A stretch of 38,198 nt of DNA from an uncultured Verrucomicrobia subdivision 3 bacterium (GCA_903921455.1 CAIXPZ010000207.1:1-38198), one strand, 5' to 3'; counted from the stretch's first letter, positions 17,776-26,059 are shown. Notes: a model not told the origin generated them from the sequence alone. Numbers and translations: made by a program.

Positions 17776-17851
17776 TGGTGGGCCTGCCCGGACTTGAACC
17801 GGGAACCAAAGCATTATGAGTGCTCTGCTCTAACCATTGAGCTACAGGCCC
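17776..17851 (-). tRNA. tRNA with CAU anticodon, probably tRNA-Ile2 (lysidine-modified), possibly annotated as tRNA-Met
   Basis: 76 nt with an encoded CCA 3' end and a complete cloverleaf: a 7-bp acceptor stem, D arm, anticodon loop CTCATAA (anticodon CAT) and T arm (GGTTCAAGTCC). The acceptor stem carries C4-G69 and C5-G68. In E. coli these pairs are positive determinants for TilS on tRNA-Ile2, whereas elongator tRNA-Met has U4-A69 and A5-U68. The D-loop block TGGTTAGAGCAG also matches E. coli ileX. I therefore favour an Ile AUA decoder over elongator Met. It is not the initiator: the acceptor stem is fully paired at position 1-72. Confidence 0.93.
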
Positions 17852-17910
17852 GCTGTGACGCCGCCGGAAATTTGGTGAGCCGGCCGGTGCGGCACAAGTC
17901 AATTCTTCCG

Positions 17911-20049
17911 TCAGTGGAGTGAGAAAGTCCCGCTGTAATGATCAAGGAAGTTGGTTTCAGAGTTGAACTGGTTCCAGAAAATATTGCCGGAGTTGGTGGC
18001 TTTGAAGTTCAGTTGCAGCCAGTCCAGGCCGGTGATGTTGGTGGTGCCATACGCTAGTTGGATCATGCCGCTGCCCGGGCTGTAGGGCGCGTAAGTATAC
18101 GTGCCGGGGTAGGAAAACGGGAAGTTGTAGTAAACGAAGCTTCCGTCGCCGGCAAAGTGGATGTTGGAGAAAAAGCCCAGGGAGAGCGTGGTGTTCGTGA
18201 TGGTGGCGGGGGCCAGGTTGGTGGCGGTGGTCATCACAAATGTGCTGATGGTGCCGTCCGCGTTGGTGAACAAGCCGATGTTGCTGCCGACAAATATGAG
18301 GCGGGCGGCGCTATTGGTGCCGGCGAGCGTGGGCGGTTCGGTGATGGCGAGATTGAGTTGCCCGATGTTGGTGGTGGCCAGGCTGTAGGTGTAGTTGCCC
18401 ACGGCGTTGTCGTAATTGGTTGAGAGCGTATCTTGGCTAAAGGTGTCTGCCCCGAACTGTTCGTTGAAACTGCCGTCCCCGGCGAAAATTTCGAAATTCT
18501 TGTTGGTGATTGTGGCTGGGGCATTGCCGCCGGGGTTTTGCGTGGCGACGAGAAATTGTCCGTTGTCGGTGCCGCTGGCGTTGTTGGCATTGTCGTAATC
18601 TTCCTCGGCATACGCGCCGAAGTTGGTTCCGGCGAAGTTGGCGAGCACGTAAGCTGTGCCGCTGGTGCTGGTGAGTTTGAACAGCGAACCGACGGGGCTG
18701 TATTGTGTGTAAGTGTAACTGCCGCCGTTGGTGTTGCCGGAGAGCAGGGCTTGGGAAGTGTATTTTCCGTTTTGGAAAAGCAGGCCGTTGCCGTCACCTT
18801 GACTGCTGATGGACCAGATCAACTGGCCGGAGACATTCGCGAGGGCCAGATTGGCGGCGGGTGAAAACTGCAGGTAACCGGAGTTCGTCACGGTGTTGTT
18901 GGTGATGGAGGCGTAGGCGGCGGTGGCCGTCAAAAACGCCAGGCCGAAGGTCTGGCTTTTATTAACGGCGCTGGGCGGGGCGGTGTATTTGATCTTCAAC
19001 GTGCCGCCGCCGCCGCCGCCGGAATAGGTGTAATTGCCGACCGCGTTGATGCTGTTGGTGTCCAGCGCAAATTGGCTGAAGGTGCTTTTGCCGAAGGCAA
19101 CCGTAAAGAGGGCCCGGTTGTTGGTGTCGGCCACCACCGCTGACAGGCCGGACAAGCTGAGCGGTGCTGCGTTATAGGAAATTTGCGCGGTGAGGGGCAG
19201 GGAACTGATGCCGTTGCTGTCCACCGCGTAGGCATTGAAAACATTTCCGCCCGGCATCAGCTCCACGTCGGCCGACCAGGTTTTCCAATTATTGGTGGTG
19301 ATGGCATTCCGCCAGGTTCCCTTGTTCAATTGATAGAACACGTTGGTGACGCCGATGTTGTCGGAGGCCGTGCCGTGGACGATGAAATTGCTGGGAATAC
19401 CGTTCGCGTTGGTGTTGGCGCTGGTGATATCAATCACCGGTTTGATCGTGTCGCCAAAATTCGCAATCAAGGTGAGGTTCGACGCCATGACGAAATTCAG
19501 GGTGGCGCTATTGGTGAGGACGTGGCCGTCACCATCCGTCCACGAAACGAGTCCGAAACCTTTGACCTTGGTCTTGGCAGTCATCTTGTAGCTGGTGCCG
19601 ATCTGCAATTGCGCCCCGTTGTAGTTGGGTTTGATGCTGCCCTGGCCGTTGATGACCACGGTCAGCACATCCGTCACGACATAGGTGAATTTTACCGTGT
19701 TGGTCTTGGAATGGTTCCCGTTGCTGTCCACGGCACAGGCGGAAAGGGTGTTGGCCCCCGGAACTAAAGTCAGTTCGGCCGACCAGTTGGCCCAGTTGTT
19801 GCCGGTGGTTGCGTTGGTCCAGGCCGTGTTGTTCAGCGAATAAACCACGTTGGAAATGCCGGTGCTGCTGGTGGCCTTGCCTTGGACCGTGAATCCCTGA
19901 TTGTTCAATTTTTGGCCGTTTTTCAGGTTGGAGATGGTCAAGCTGGGTTGGGAAGTCGCCGCGTTGCTGATGACCTCCGCGCAGGGCAATAAAGCAGTCA
20001 GCGTCAGCAACACCCAATGAATGGAAAACCAGCGGTAATTTTTTTTCAT
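17911..20049 (-). CDS. Exported Ig-like and beta-repeat protein of unknown function
   Basis: 712 aa from the ATG at 20049 (MKKNYRWFSIHWVLLTLTAL), chosen because it begins a clean signal peptide; the frame is open for 14 more codons upstream. Residues about 30-125 and 210-305 are two similar Ig-like domains (NNWANWSAELTLVPGANT and NNWKTWSADVELMPGGNV). Between them is an InlB-B-repeat-like segment (GSIKPNYNGAQLQIGTSYKM to LTLIANFGD). The C-terminal half has four repeats centred on Y-T-Y motifs (GNYTYSGG, GSYTYTQY, GNYTYSLA, GTYTYAPY), each followed by an L-x-L strand. No catalytic motif, anchor or barrel is visible. It lies 150 bp downstream of rpoD and 59 bp before the tRNA. Probably a surface or secreted binding protein; function not recognised. 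Confidence 0.8.
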   Translation of the reverse strand: MKKNYRWFSIHWVLLTLTALLPCAEVISNAATSQPSLTISNLKNGQKLNNQGFTVQGKATSSTGISNVVYSLNNTAWTNATTGNNWANWSAELTLVPGANTLSACAVDSNGNHSKTNTVKFTYVVTDVLTVVINGQGSIKPNYNGAQLQIGTSYKMTAKTKVKGFGLVSWTDGDGHVLTNSATLNFVMASNLTLIANFGDTIKPVIDITSANTNANGIPSNFIVHGTASDNIGVTNVFYQLNKGTWRNAITTNNWKTWSADVELMPGGNVFNAYAVDSNGISSLPLTAQISYNAAPLSLSGLSAVVADTNNRALFTVAFGKSTFSQFALDTNSINAVGNYTYSGGGGGGTLKIKYTAPPSAVNKSQTFGLAFLTATAAYASITNNTVTNSGYLQFSPAANLALANVSGQLIWSISSQGDGNGLLFQNGKYTSQALLSGNTNGGSYTYTQYSPVGSLFKLTSTSGTAYVLANFAGTNFGAYAEEDYDNANNASGTDNGQFLVATQNPGGNAPATITNKNFEIFAGDGSFNEQFGADTFSQDTLSTNYDNAVGNYTYSLATTNIGQLNLAITEPPTLAGTNSAARLIFVGSNIGLFTNADGTISTFVMTTATNLAPATITNTTLSLGFFSNIHFAGDGSFVYYNFPFSYPGTYTYAPYSPGSGMIQLAYGTTNITGLDWLQLNFKATNSGNIFWNQFNSETNFLDHYSGTFSLH

Positions 20050-20199
20050 AATATAAATATTTCCGCGGCTTCCCGCGGGAGATGACGGCATTTTCTAATA
20101 CTAATATGAATACACCAAAACGAAGGGCATTCAATAAAAAAGGCGGAAGTGAAGCCAGGCGGAGTCGCTTGGCGGCGGGGACAAAGGGCCATTCACCAT

Positions 20200-21900
20200 T
20201 CAGTTTTCATCTTCCACATCTAAAAACCCGTGCAACTGCTTGAGCCGCGTCGGGTGGCGCATCTTCCGCAAGGCCTTCGCTTCGATCTGCCGGATGCGTT
20301 CGCGTGTGACCTGGAACTGGTGGCCGACCTCCTCCAAGGTCCGCGCATTGCCGTCGCCGATGCCAAAGCGCAGTTCCAAGACTTGCCGCTCGCGCTCGGT
20401 CAGGCTGCACAGCACATCGCCCATCCGGTCCTTGAGCAGGCTGAAGCTGGTGATGTCCAGCGGGTTTTCCGCCGCCTTGTCCTCGATGAAATCGCCGAAG
20501 CTGGCCTCGTCGCTGTCGCCTACCGGCGATTGCAGCGACACCGGTTGCTGCGCCATCCGCAATACGGCTTGCACCCGGAAAACCGGCAGCTGCAGTTCGT
20601 CCGCAATCTCCTCCGGGGTCGCTTCGCGGCCCAGCTCCTGCAACAGCTTCTTCTGCACCCGCAGCAGCTTGTTGATGATCTCGATCATGTGCACCGGAAT
20701 GCGGATCGTGCGAGCCTGATCCGCGATGCAGCGCGTGATCGCCTGCCGGATCCACCAGGTCGCGTAGGTCGAAAACTTGTAGCCGCGCCGGTATTCAAAT
20801 TTTTCCACCGCTTTCATCAGCCCGATGTTGCCTTCCTGGATCAGATCCAGAAACGACAGTCCGCGGTTCGTGTATTTTTTGGCGATGGAAATCACGAGGC
20901 GCAGGTTCGCCTCCACCATTTCCGTTTTCGCCTGCAGGGCCCGCGCCGCCGCGTCCCGCAACTGGTCGAACGCCCGGAAAAAATCTTCGTGCGGCATCCG
21001 CACAAACTCCTCCAGCGCGCGGAGCTTCTGGCGTTCCGCCTCGACCAGATGTTTTTGCGCCGAGGATTCCCGCTCGTTTAGCGCATCCGCCAGCGCCCGC
21101 AGGCAGTATTGCAATTTATCGTGGATGTTTTCGGCGACGAGGGCGATTTCCTCGTTCACCTTTTGCTTGTAACAAAATTTGGGGAACGTGGCCTGCAGTT
21201 TTTTGTCCAGCTTGAAAAATGCGTCGTGCTCGCGGTTGCGCTTGGCGTTCTGGTGGGCGTCGCGCCAGAGATTGAAATGGTGGTCCACCTCCGCGTCCAT
21301 TTCCCGCGCTTGCAGCAGCAGATGCTGCAGGCTTTTCAGGTGCGTCTCGCGGCTGGCCACTTGCTTGTCCAGCACCACGCGGTCAAACCGTTCGCGCGGC
21401 GGGTCGGCCAGCAGTTTTTCCGCCAGCGCGATGTGTTCCTTGCCGGCGAACCCGAAGCTGTAAACCACCGCCCGCAGCTCGTTCTCCGCTTTTTCAATGC
21501 GTTTGGAGATCTCCACTTCCTGCTCGCGCGTCAGGAGGGGCACCGCGCCCATCTGCTTGAGATACATGCGCACCGGGTCGTCCAGCGAATCCAGGTGGCG
21601 GTATTCCGTCTCGTCCTCCTCCGATTCCTTGGCCGTGTCCACCTCCGCCTGGTCCACAATCTCGATTTCCAACTCGCGCAGCTTGGCGAAGATTTCGTCC
21701 AGCGCCTCCGGGGTGGACAGGGCGTCGGGCAACGCCTCGCTGATGTCGTCGAACGTCAGCTTGCCCTGTTCCTTGGCCAGGCGCACCAGCTCCCGGACTT
21801 TTGCGTCCAGTTCCGCCGCTCGATCCCCCGGCGCCGCGGCCGCCGGAGTGGGGTTCCCGGGTGCGGGCGTGGCTTTTTTGCGGGTCTTGGTTTTCGGCAT
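20200..21900 (-). CDS. rpoD: Primary sigma factor RpoD (sigma-70)
   Basis: 566 aa. The start is the ATG at 21900, preceded by AAGGGAG at a 5-nt spacing; a longer TTG frame from 21924 has no such site. All primary sigma regions are present: region 1.1 (about 28-85), region 1.2 ([12 protein letters not shown], 107-118), a non-conserved region (about 140-325), region 2 ([20 protein letters not shown] at 331-350; [15 protein letters not shown] at 374-388), region 3 (about 405-480) and region 4 ([14 protein letters not shown] at 500-513; [20 protein letters not shown] at 531-550). Region 1.1 and the long insert identify it as the housekeeping factor rather than an alternative one. The N-terminal 25 residues are Pro/Ala/Lys-rich. 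It lies 84 bp downstream of waaA. Confidence 0.97.
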   Translation of the reverse strand: MPKTKTRKKATPAPGNPTPAAAAPGDRAAELDAKVRELVRLAKEQGKLTFDDISEALPDALSTPEALDEIFAKLRELEIEIVDQAEVDTAKESEEDETEYRHLDSLDDPVRMYLKQMGAVPLLTREQEVEISKRIEKAENELRAVVYSFGFAGKEHIALAEKLLADPPRERFDRVVLDKQVASRETHLKSLQHLLLQAREMDAEVDHHFNLWRDAHQNAKRNREHDAFFKLDKKLQATFPKFCYKQKVNEEIALVAENIHDKLQYCLRALADALNERESSAQKHLVEAERQKLRALEEFVRMPHEDFFRAFDQLRDAAARALQAKTEMVEANLRLVISIAKKYTNRGLSFLDLIQEGNIGLMKAVEKFEYRRGYKFSTYATWWIRQAITRCIADQARTIRIPVHMIEIINKLLRVQKKLLQELGREATPEEIADELQLPVFRVQAVLRMAQQPVSLQSPVGDSDEASFGDFIEDKAAENPLDITSFSLLKDRMGDVLCSLTERERQVLELRFGIGDGNARTLEEVGHQFQVTRERIRQIEAKALRKMRHPTRLKQLHGFLDVEDEN

Positions 21901-21905
21901 ACAGG

Positions 21906-21912
21906 CTCCCTT
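21906..21912 (-). promoter_or_regulatory. Shine-Dalgarno AAGGGAG of rpoD
   Basis: The sequence reads AAGGGAG on the minus strand, 5 nt before the ATG at 21900. It decides the start of rpoD. It is one of the few strong ribosome-binding sites in the window; most genes here have none that can be recognised. Confidence 0.75.
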
Positions 21913-21984
21913 GTGACTGATCAAAGAGGCGTGGCGAATATGAAAAGTGCCGGCGCCTTCGTCAAGCGGCGAAACGCCGTCCGG

Positions 21985-23313
21985 TCACTTTTTTTTCTCC
22001 ACAAAAATTCCCCGGCCTTCCAGGTGCGGCAAAATCATCTCCACCGTGCGTTCGACCGCCCCCAGGTTTTCCGCGACGACTTCCAGCGCGGCGCGGCCCA
22101 GCGCGGCGCGGCGGTCCGCATCCGCGAGCAGTTCGCCGAGCGTGCGTTCAAGTTCTTCCGCGGTTTTTACCTGCACGGCGGCCTGCTTGAACAGAAAAGC
22201 GCGGGTGATATCGGCAAAATTCTGCATGTTCGGCCCGAAGACGATCGCCTTGCCCTGGGCGCCCGGCTCGATGGGGTTTTGTCCGCCCAAAGCCGTCAGG
22301 CTTTTCCCGATGAAAACCACCGTGGCCGGCTCGTAGAAGAATTTCAGTTCGCCGGTCGAATTCACCAGCAGGCCGTCCAGCGCGCCTGGGGCCAGTTTGG
22401 TGTTGGCAAAGATTTCACTGCGGAAAATGAATTTCACGCCGCGCGCTTTCAATTTCTGGCCGAGATCCTTGCAGCGCTCGAAATGGCGGGGCACCAGGAT
22501 GAGAAACAGCTTGGGGAACATTTCGCGCAACCGGCGGACCATGTCGGCCAGCAAGACTTCCTCGCCGTCGTGCGTGCTCCCGGCCACCAGGATCAAGGCG
22601 TCGTCCGGCACGCCGATCTGGCGCAGCATCCCGCGCACGTCCAGCGTGCTGCGCTCGGTCAGTTTGGCCGCATCAAATTTGAGGTTGCCGACCACTTGCA
22701 CCGCGTTCGGGCGGCAGCCGACGGCGCGCAGCCGACCGGCATCCTCCTCGTTCTGGCAGCCCACGCCGGCAAACGACGCAAACAGGCGGCGGAACAGGAA
22801 ACCCAATTTCTTGTAGCGCGGATACGAGCGGTCGGAGAGCCGCGCGTTGGCGAGGAAGACGGGAATGTTCAGGCTCGCCGCCCGCCAGAGAAAGTTCGGC
22901 CAGATCTCCGCTTCCACCAGGATGATGGCTTCGGGATTGATCGTCGCCAGCGCGCGCCGGACATATTTCCGGCGGTCAATGGGATAATAAATCTTGCTCA
23001 CCCGCGTCGGCAGACGGCGGCGCAATTCCGCCATGCCGGTGGTGGTGGTGCAGGAGACGATGAACTTGGCGTTCGGCACGCGGGGTTCCAGCGCTTGGAT
23101 GAGCTGGGTGCAGAGATTGACCTCGCCGACGCTGACGGCATGGATCCAGAGGGTGTGGCGGTTCGTGAGCGCCTGTTTGAGCTGCGCCTCGTAGATGGAA
23201 AACCGTTCGCCAAAGCCCGCGCGCCAGCCGCCGCGCCGCCGCATCCGCCAGAAATAGTAGGGCGACGACAGCGCAAAAAAGACCAGAAACAGGATGTTGT
23301 AAAGTGTTCGCAC
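21985..23313 (-). CDS. waaA: 3-deoxy-D-manno-octulosonic acid (Kdo) transferase
   Basis: 442 aa. It transfers Kdo from CMP-Kdo to lipid IVA at the cytoplasmic face of the inner membrane, the step that links core sugar to lipid A. I use the GTG at 23313, with GGGGAA upstream, because it places the single N-terminal membrane helix (MRTLYNILFLVFFALSS) at the very start as in the family; a TTG frame from 23373 adds 20 unlikely residues. Family marks are GFGERF (33-38), LWIHAVSVGEV (55-65), SCTTTTG (87-93), AEIWPNF (135-141), GSTHDGEE (245-252) and the CMP-binding GGQNPIEP (343-350). Length compares with 425 aa in E. coli. Its presence means the organism makes LPS. rpoD follows 84 bp downstream on the same strand. 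Confidence 0.95.
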   Translation of the reverse strand: MRTLYNILFLVFFALSSPYYFWRMRRRGGWRAGFGERFSIYEAQLKQALTNRHTLWIHAVSVGEVNLCTQLIQALEPRVPNAKFIVSCTTTTGMAELRRRLPTRVSKIYYPIDRRKYVRRALATINPEAIILVEAEIWPNFLWRAASLNIPVFLANARLSDRSYPRYKKLGFLFRRLFASFAGVGCQNEEDAGRLRAVGCRPNAVQVVGNLKFDAAKLTERSTLDVRGMLRQIGVPDDALILVAGSTHDGEEVLLADMVRRLREMFPKLFLILVPRHFERCKDLGQKLKARGVKFIFRSEIFANTKLAPGALDGLLVNSTGELKFFYEPATVVFIGKSLTALGGQNPIEPGAQGKAIVFGPNMQNFADITRAFLFKQAAVQVKTAEELERTLGELLADADRRAALGRAALEVVAENLGAVERTVEMILPHLEGRGIFVEKKK

Positions 23314-23745
23314 TAAGAGTTCCCCGAATCGCCATTCGCTGGAGGCAGACGACTGATGCGGAAATTGTTTCAAAAAGGTAACCGCATTTCAATCTCGGAA
23401 AAAACCAAACCGGCGGCGGCAGGAATTACTGAAGCATTCCGCCCCACCGGCGACGCGGTCACCCGCCAGAGGCGTTACGTTAGGAGTCCCGCCTTAAGGC
23501 GGTGCGGGCGCGGGGTTGGTAACGCGCGGGTTGGCAGGGTGGCGGTGCCCCGCAGCCATCCCCGCCCGGCGCCGCCGCAGCGTCGCCCTACAAAAAAATC
23601 TCATGGAGTCGAGCCATTTTTGGACCCGTCGAGGACTGTTTTTTCGCTAACTCACTGTCATTCATTTTATTGCGGATAAAATAGCGACAAATTGGCTCAA
23701 AAACCGTCAAGTTTACTATCGTTAAAGTGTTTTTTTTAAAGAAAT

Positions 23746-23913
23746 CAGAACAGTTTCGTTTCAACCCTTAACAGTTTTATCATGAAACTGAACAGTTTCG
23801 CTTCCGCACTGAACAGTTTTATTCCATCCCTTAACAGTTTTACGAAGGAACTGAACAGTTTTAAACCCGACCTGAACAGTTAGGCTTGGGATCAGAACAG
23901 TTTTACCGCCGCC
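23746..23913 (+). repeat. Array of eight 21-bp units: conserved 12-nt core CTGAACAGTTTT plus 9 variable nt
   Basis: The core AACAGTT begins at 23749, 23770, 23791, 23812, 23833, 23854, 23875 and 23896, exactly 21 bp apart with no slippage. The full core is C-T/A-G/T-AACAGTTT/C; unit 7 has AACAGTTAG. The remaining 9 nt differ in every unit. Read on the plus strand the units are heptapeptides of the form (L/Q)-N-S-F-x-x-x; the Leu (CTG/CTT) and Phe (TTC/TTT) changes are silent. But a TAA lies just upstream (23737-23739) and a TAG sits in unit 7. The centre CTG-AA-CAG is a small inverted repeat, and 21 bp is two helical turns, so a protein-binding array is the alternative. Nature unknown. Confidence 0.9.
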
Positions 23914-24117
23914 GCCAGCGGCAAAGTCCGTAGGACTGACATCTCTGTAGACACCACCGCTCACAATGAATCCAGCTCCAGTGGAGCGGCAAAGTCTTGC
24001 GGAGGGCCACCATGATGTCGCGCCGACGGCGCTATAATCCGCTCGACACGGCATTTGGATGGGCATAAGGTCGAAACCAGCCGACAGGTTAGAACGCATT
24101 AATTCAAGATTACTAGT

Positions 24118-24512
24118 TTAGGCGGCAGACACCAAGACAGAAACTCGAAAGCTTGCTTGTCAGTTAGGACTGTTTGCAGTCTTTCAGGCTGCGTGGTGTT
24201 TTCTTTTCTACAAGTTTGATGAGCTAGCCGGAGACTTGATAGAGGCATGGTCCTTGAAAGCTGAACATCCAGGAGAGTTTTATCCGCTATTGAGCAAGCA
24301 GTTTGATTGGCAGTTGGGATGGGTCTTGATTTACGGTGCACCAGTCATCGCGCTTGTTTGCTTTTTATATTTTCTCTGGAAAAGCAAGCCGGAGTGGAGT
24401 TGGATTTCGCTATTGAGCATCCAGTTGATGGGCGCATTATTGGCTATGGTTTTGATTATGCTTTCGATTATAGATTTGTCGTGGAGACTTTGGTGATGAA
24501 TGTGCCGCCTAA
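24118..24512. repeat. Unit bounded by 10-bp inverted repeats TTAGGCGGCA / TGCCGCCTAA
   Basis: The left repeat is at 24118-24127 and the right at 24503-24512. They tightly bracket the small membrane-protein frame. The right end reads GCCTAAC, like the R'' core of an integron attC site, but the left end is TTTAGGC, not GTTAGGC, and no matching attC partner or hairpin is visible on either side. A degenerate gene cassette or other small mobile unit is possible, as is coincidence. Confidence 0.4.
24236..24496 (+). CDS. Small membrane-protein frame, probably 5'-truncated or decayed
   Basis: From a TTG at 24236 the frame encodes 86 aa with two clear membrane helices (VLIYGAPVIALVCFLYFLW and LLSIQLMGALLAMVLIMLSI) and a tryptophan-rich end. 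The same frame is open and protein-like 38 codons further upstream, to a TAG at 24119, and holds a third hydrophobic stretch (LGLFAVFQAAWCFLFY), but that part has no ATG, GTG or TTG. The natural start therefore seems lost, or initiation is unusual. Codon use is more A/T-rich than in neighbouring genes, and the frame sits inside the 10-bp inverted repeats. I do not recognise the family. It may be a remnant of an acquired small gene. Confidence 0.4.
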   Translation: MIEAWSLKAEHPGEFYPLLSKQFDWQLGWVLIYGAPVIALVCFLYFLWKSKPEWSWISLLSIQLMGALLAMVLIMLSIIDLSWRLW

Positions 24513-24763
24513 CCAGATTAGATGAGAAGGCAGACCATGGCGCTAAGCTGCGTCTGGTAAAGTCTGCTGATGAAAACCAACACCACTCCGTCCGTCGTTA
24601 CCACCTCCACGCCCGCTGTCGTCAGCGGGTTCACCCTCGGCCTCGTTCTCGGTAAAGGTGTCAGTCCTGCTTGTGTAAATCTCCAATCTCTTCCGGCATC
24701 CGTTCGATGCCCACGAGGCTCCACGTTTGAATGACCTTGCGTCATTGTCCCCGTTCCCAGGGA

Positions 24764-26023
24764 TTAATGGGTGCGGAAAAAAATCAGCCAGAGGATGACC
24801 AGCACCGGCAGCAGGAATGGCAGGGAGTATTTCACGATGAAATCAAGAAACGACGGCATCCGCACGCCGTTCTGTTCGGCAATGGCTTTGACCATGAAGT
24901 TCGGGCCGTTGCCGATGTAGGTGGCGGCGCCGAAAAAGACGGCGGCAATGCTGATGGCCAGCACATGATGGGTGTGCGTGCGCAGCAGGCTGTGGATGTC
25001 TTCCGCGCTGGCCGTGCCGTGGAGCGCCTGCAGGAAGCCGAGGTAGGTCGGCGCATTGTCCAGCGCGCTCGACAGGAGGCCGGTGCCCCAATAAAAGATT
25101 TCCGGGGCCGGCTGCTGGCCGAGCAGCGTCTGGCTGCCCTGATCCAGCCAGTCGAGCGCGGGCATCATGGTCGTGAAGATGCCGGCAAAAAGAAAAGCGA
25201 CTTCCTGGATGGGGTGGAAGTCGAACTGGTTCGCCGCGTGGACGTTCTTTTTGGTGGTGAAATAGGAGCCGGCCGCCGCCGCCAGCATCAAGCCTTCGCG
25301 CAGGAACAGGGGTTGGGTCACAAACACGGCGCCGAGGATGACGCCGAGGAAGATCAGGTTGGGCAGGCCTTCAATGGTCCATTGCTCGTCGGCAGGTTGT
25401 CGGTCCGGCGGCAGCGGGGGATTGCGCTGATGGCTTTTCTGGTCCACAAAGTAGAACATCGCGAGCAGCAGCCCGATGCCCAGCAGCCACATCGGCCAGC
25501 AATTTTCCGCGACCCACCAGAACGGGATGCCTTGCAGGAAACCCAGGAACAGCGGCGGGTCGCCGATAGGGGTGAGACAGCCGCCGACATTCGCCACCAG
25601 GAAGATAAAGAACACAATATGGTGCGCCGCGATGCGCCGCTGGTTCATGCGAATCCATGGGCGGATCAGCAGCATCGCCGCGCCGGTGGTGCCCAGGACG
25701 TTGGCGATGATGGCCCCGAACAGTAGAAAGAGGACATTGGTCAGCGGCGTCGCGCCGCTTTTCACCCCGATGTGAATGCCGCCGGAGACCACAAACAGCG
25801 AGCCGACCAGGGCGATGAAGCTGAAATATTCATGCCCCGCTGCCCCCAGGCTGTGGGTGTCGTGCAGGACGAACAGATAATAGCTCGTCGTGACTGCGCC
25901 GAGGCCGAGCGCGACCTTGGCATAATGCCGCTGCCACCATTGCGGCGCGAAGATGGGCGTCGCCGCCATCGCGCCGAGCAGGAGCGCGAAGGGCAGCATG
26001 GTGCAGAATTCAGCCAACGTCAT
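24764..26023 (-). CDS. NhaD/CitMHS-type (ion transporter superfamily) membrane transporter
   Basis: 419 aa from the ATG at 26023; an open frame continues upstream into Arg/Pro-rich sequence that is not protein-like. About eleven hydrophobic segments alternate with short loops. Signature motifs are GGCLTPIGDPPLFLGF (147-162), typical of NhaD-type Na+/H+ antiporters and the related putative citrate transporter family, and SALDNAPTYLGF (319-330) with GNGPNFMVK (371-379) in the second half, the paired re-entrant motifs of the superfamily. It probably exchanges Na+ for H+ across the inner membrane; a dicarboxylate or citrate substrate cannot be excluded. It is divergent from mfd with 106 bp between starts. 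Confidence 0.85.
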   Translation of the reverse strand: MTLAEFCTMLPFALLLGAMAATPIFAPQWWQRHYAKVALGLGAVTTSYYLFVLHDTHSLGAAGHEYFSFIALVGSLFVVSGGIHIGVKSGATPLTNVLFLLFGAIIANVLGTTGAAMLLIRPWIRMNQRRIAAHHIVFFIFLVANVGGCLTPIGDPPLFLGFLQGIPFWWVAENCWPMWLLGIGLLLAMFYFVDQKSHQRNPPLPPDRQPADEQWTIEGLPNLIFLGVILGAVFVTQPLFLREGLMLAAAAGSYFTTKKNVHAANQFDFHPIQEVAFLFAGIFTTMMPALDWLDQGSQTLLGQQPAPEIFYWGTGLLSSALDNAPTYLGFLQALHGTASAEDIHSLLRTHTHHVLAISIAAVFFGAATYIGNGPNFMVKAIAEQNGVRMPSFLDFIVKYSLPFLLPVLVILWLIFFRTH

Positions 26024-26031
26024 GGCGCGGA

Positions 26032-26059
26032 ATTGTGGGGACGTTCCGGCGGCGGTCAA
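26032..26059 (-). promoter_or_regulatory. Possible sigma-70 promoter of the NhaD-type transporter
   Basis: On the minus strand TTGACC (26054-26059) and CACAAT (26032-26037) are separated by 16 bp. The -10-like box ends only 8 bp before the ATG, which would imply a nearly leaderless transcript. Weak evidence; the 106-bp divergent gap must also hold the mfd promoter. Confidence 0.25.

Larger units (their letters stand above)
23314..24763. other. 1.45-kb repeat-rich region without a confident gene
   Basis: Contents in order: a GC-rich repeat-like block (about 23460-23620) with CCGCCTTAAGGCGG inside; an A/T-rich stretch; the 21-bp phased array (23746-23913); a block with a direct repeat of AGCGGCAAAGTC (23917-23928 and 23985-23996) and the hairpin GCGCCG-A-CGGCGC (24020-24032); a small membrane-protein frame bounded by inverted repeats (24118-24512); and a 54-codon frame at 24570-24734 with no ribosome-binding site or recognisable features. 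GC content falls visibly below that of the neighbouring genes from about 23600 to 24550. It looks like a landing site for repeats and acquired DNA. Confidence 0.6.

Noticed and set aside
21109..23316. 735-aa plus-strand frame opposite rpoD and waaA
   Set aside because: It is antisense to two certain genes and Arg/His/Gln-rich without domain motifs; it reflects high GC at third codon positions.
23746..23913. CRISPR array
   Set aside because: The conserved part is only 12 nt and the variable part 9 nt; the period of 21 bp is far too short for repeat-spacer units, and no cas gene is near.
23761..24099. Minus-strand 112-aa protein with KTVQ heptads
   Set aside because: Core variation is non-silent on this strand, the frame stops before the last unit, and its N-terminal half crosses the repeat-like block at 23917-24045.
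24503..24600. Complete attC recombination site
   Set aside because: Only an R''-like GCCTAAC is present; no GTTRRRY partner and no long imperfect hairpin follow.
24570..24734. 54-aa plus-strand gene
   Set aside because: It has an ATG but no ribosome-binding site, no recognisable domain and lies in a repeat-rich stretch; kept only as a note in the region description.
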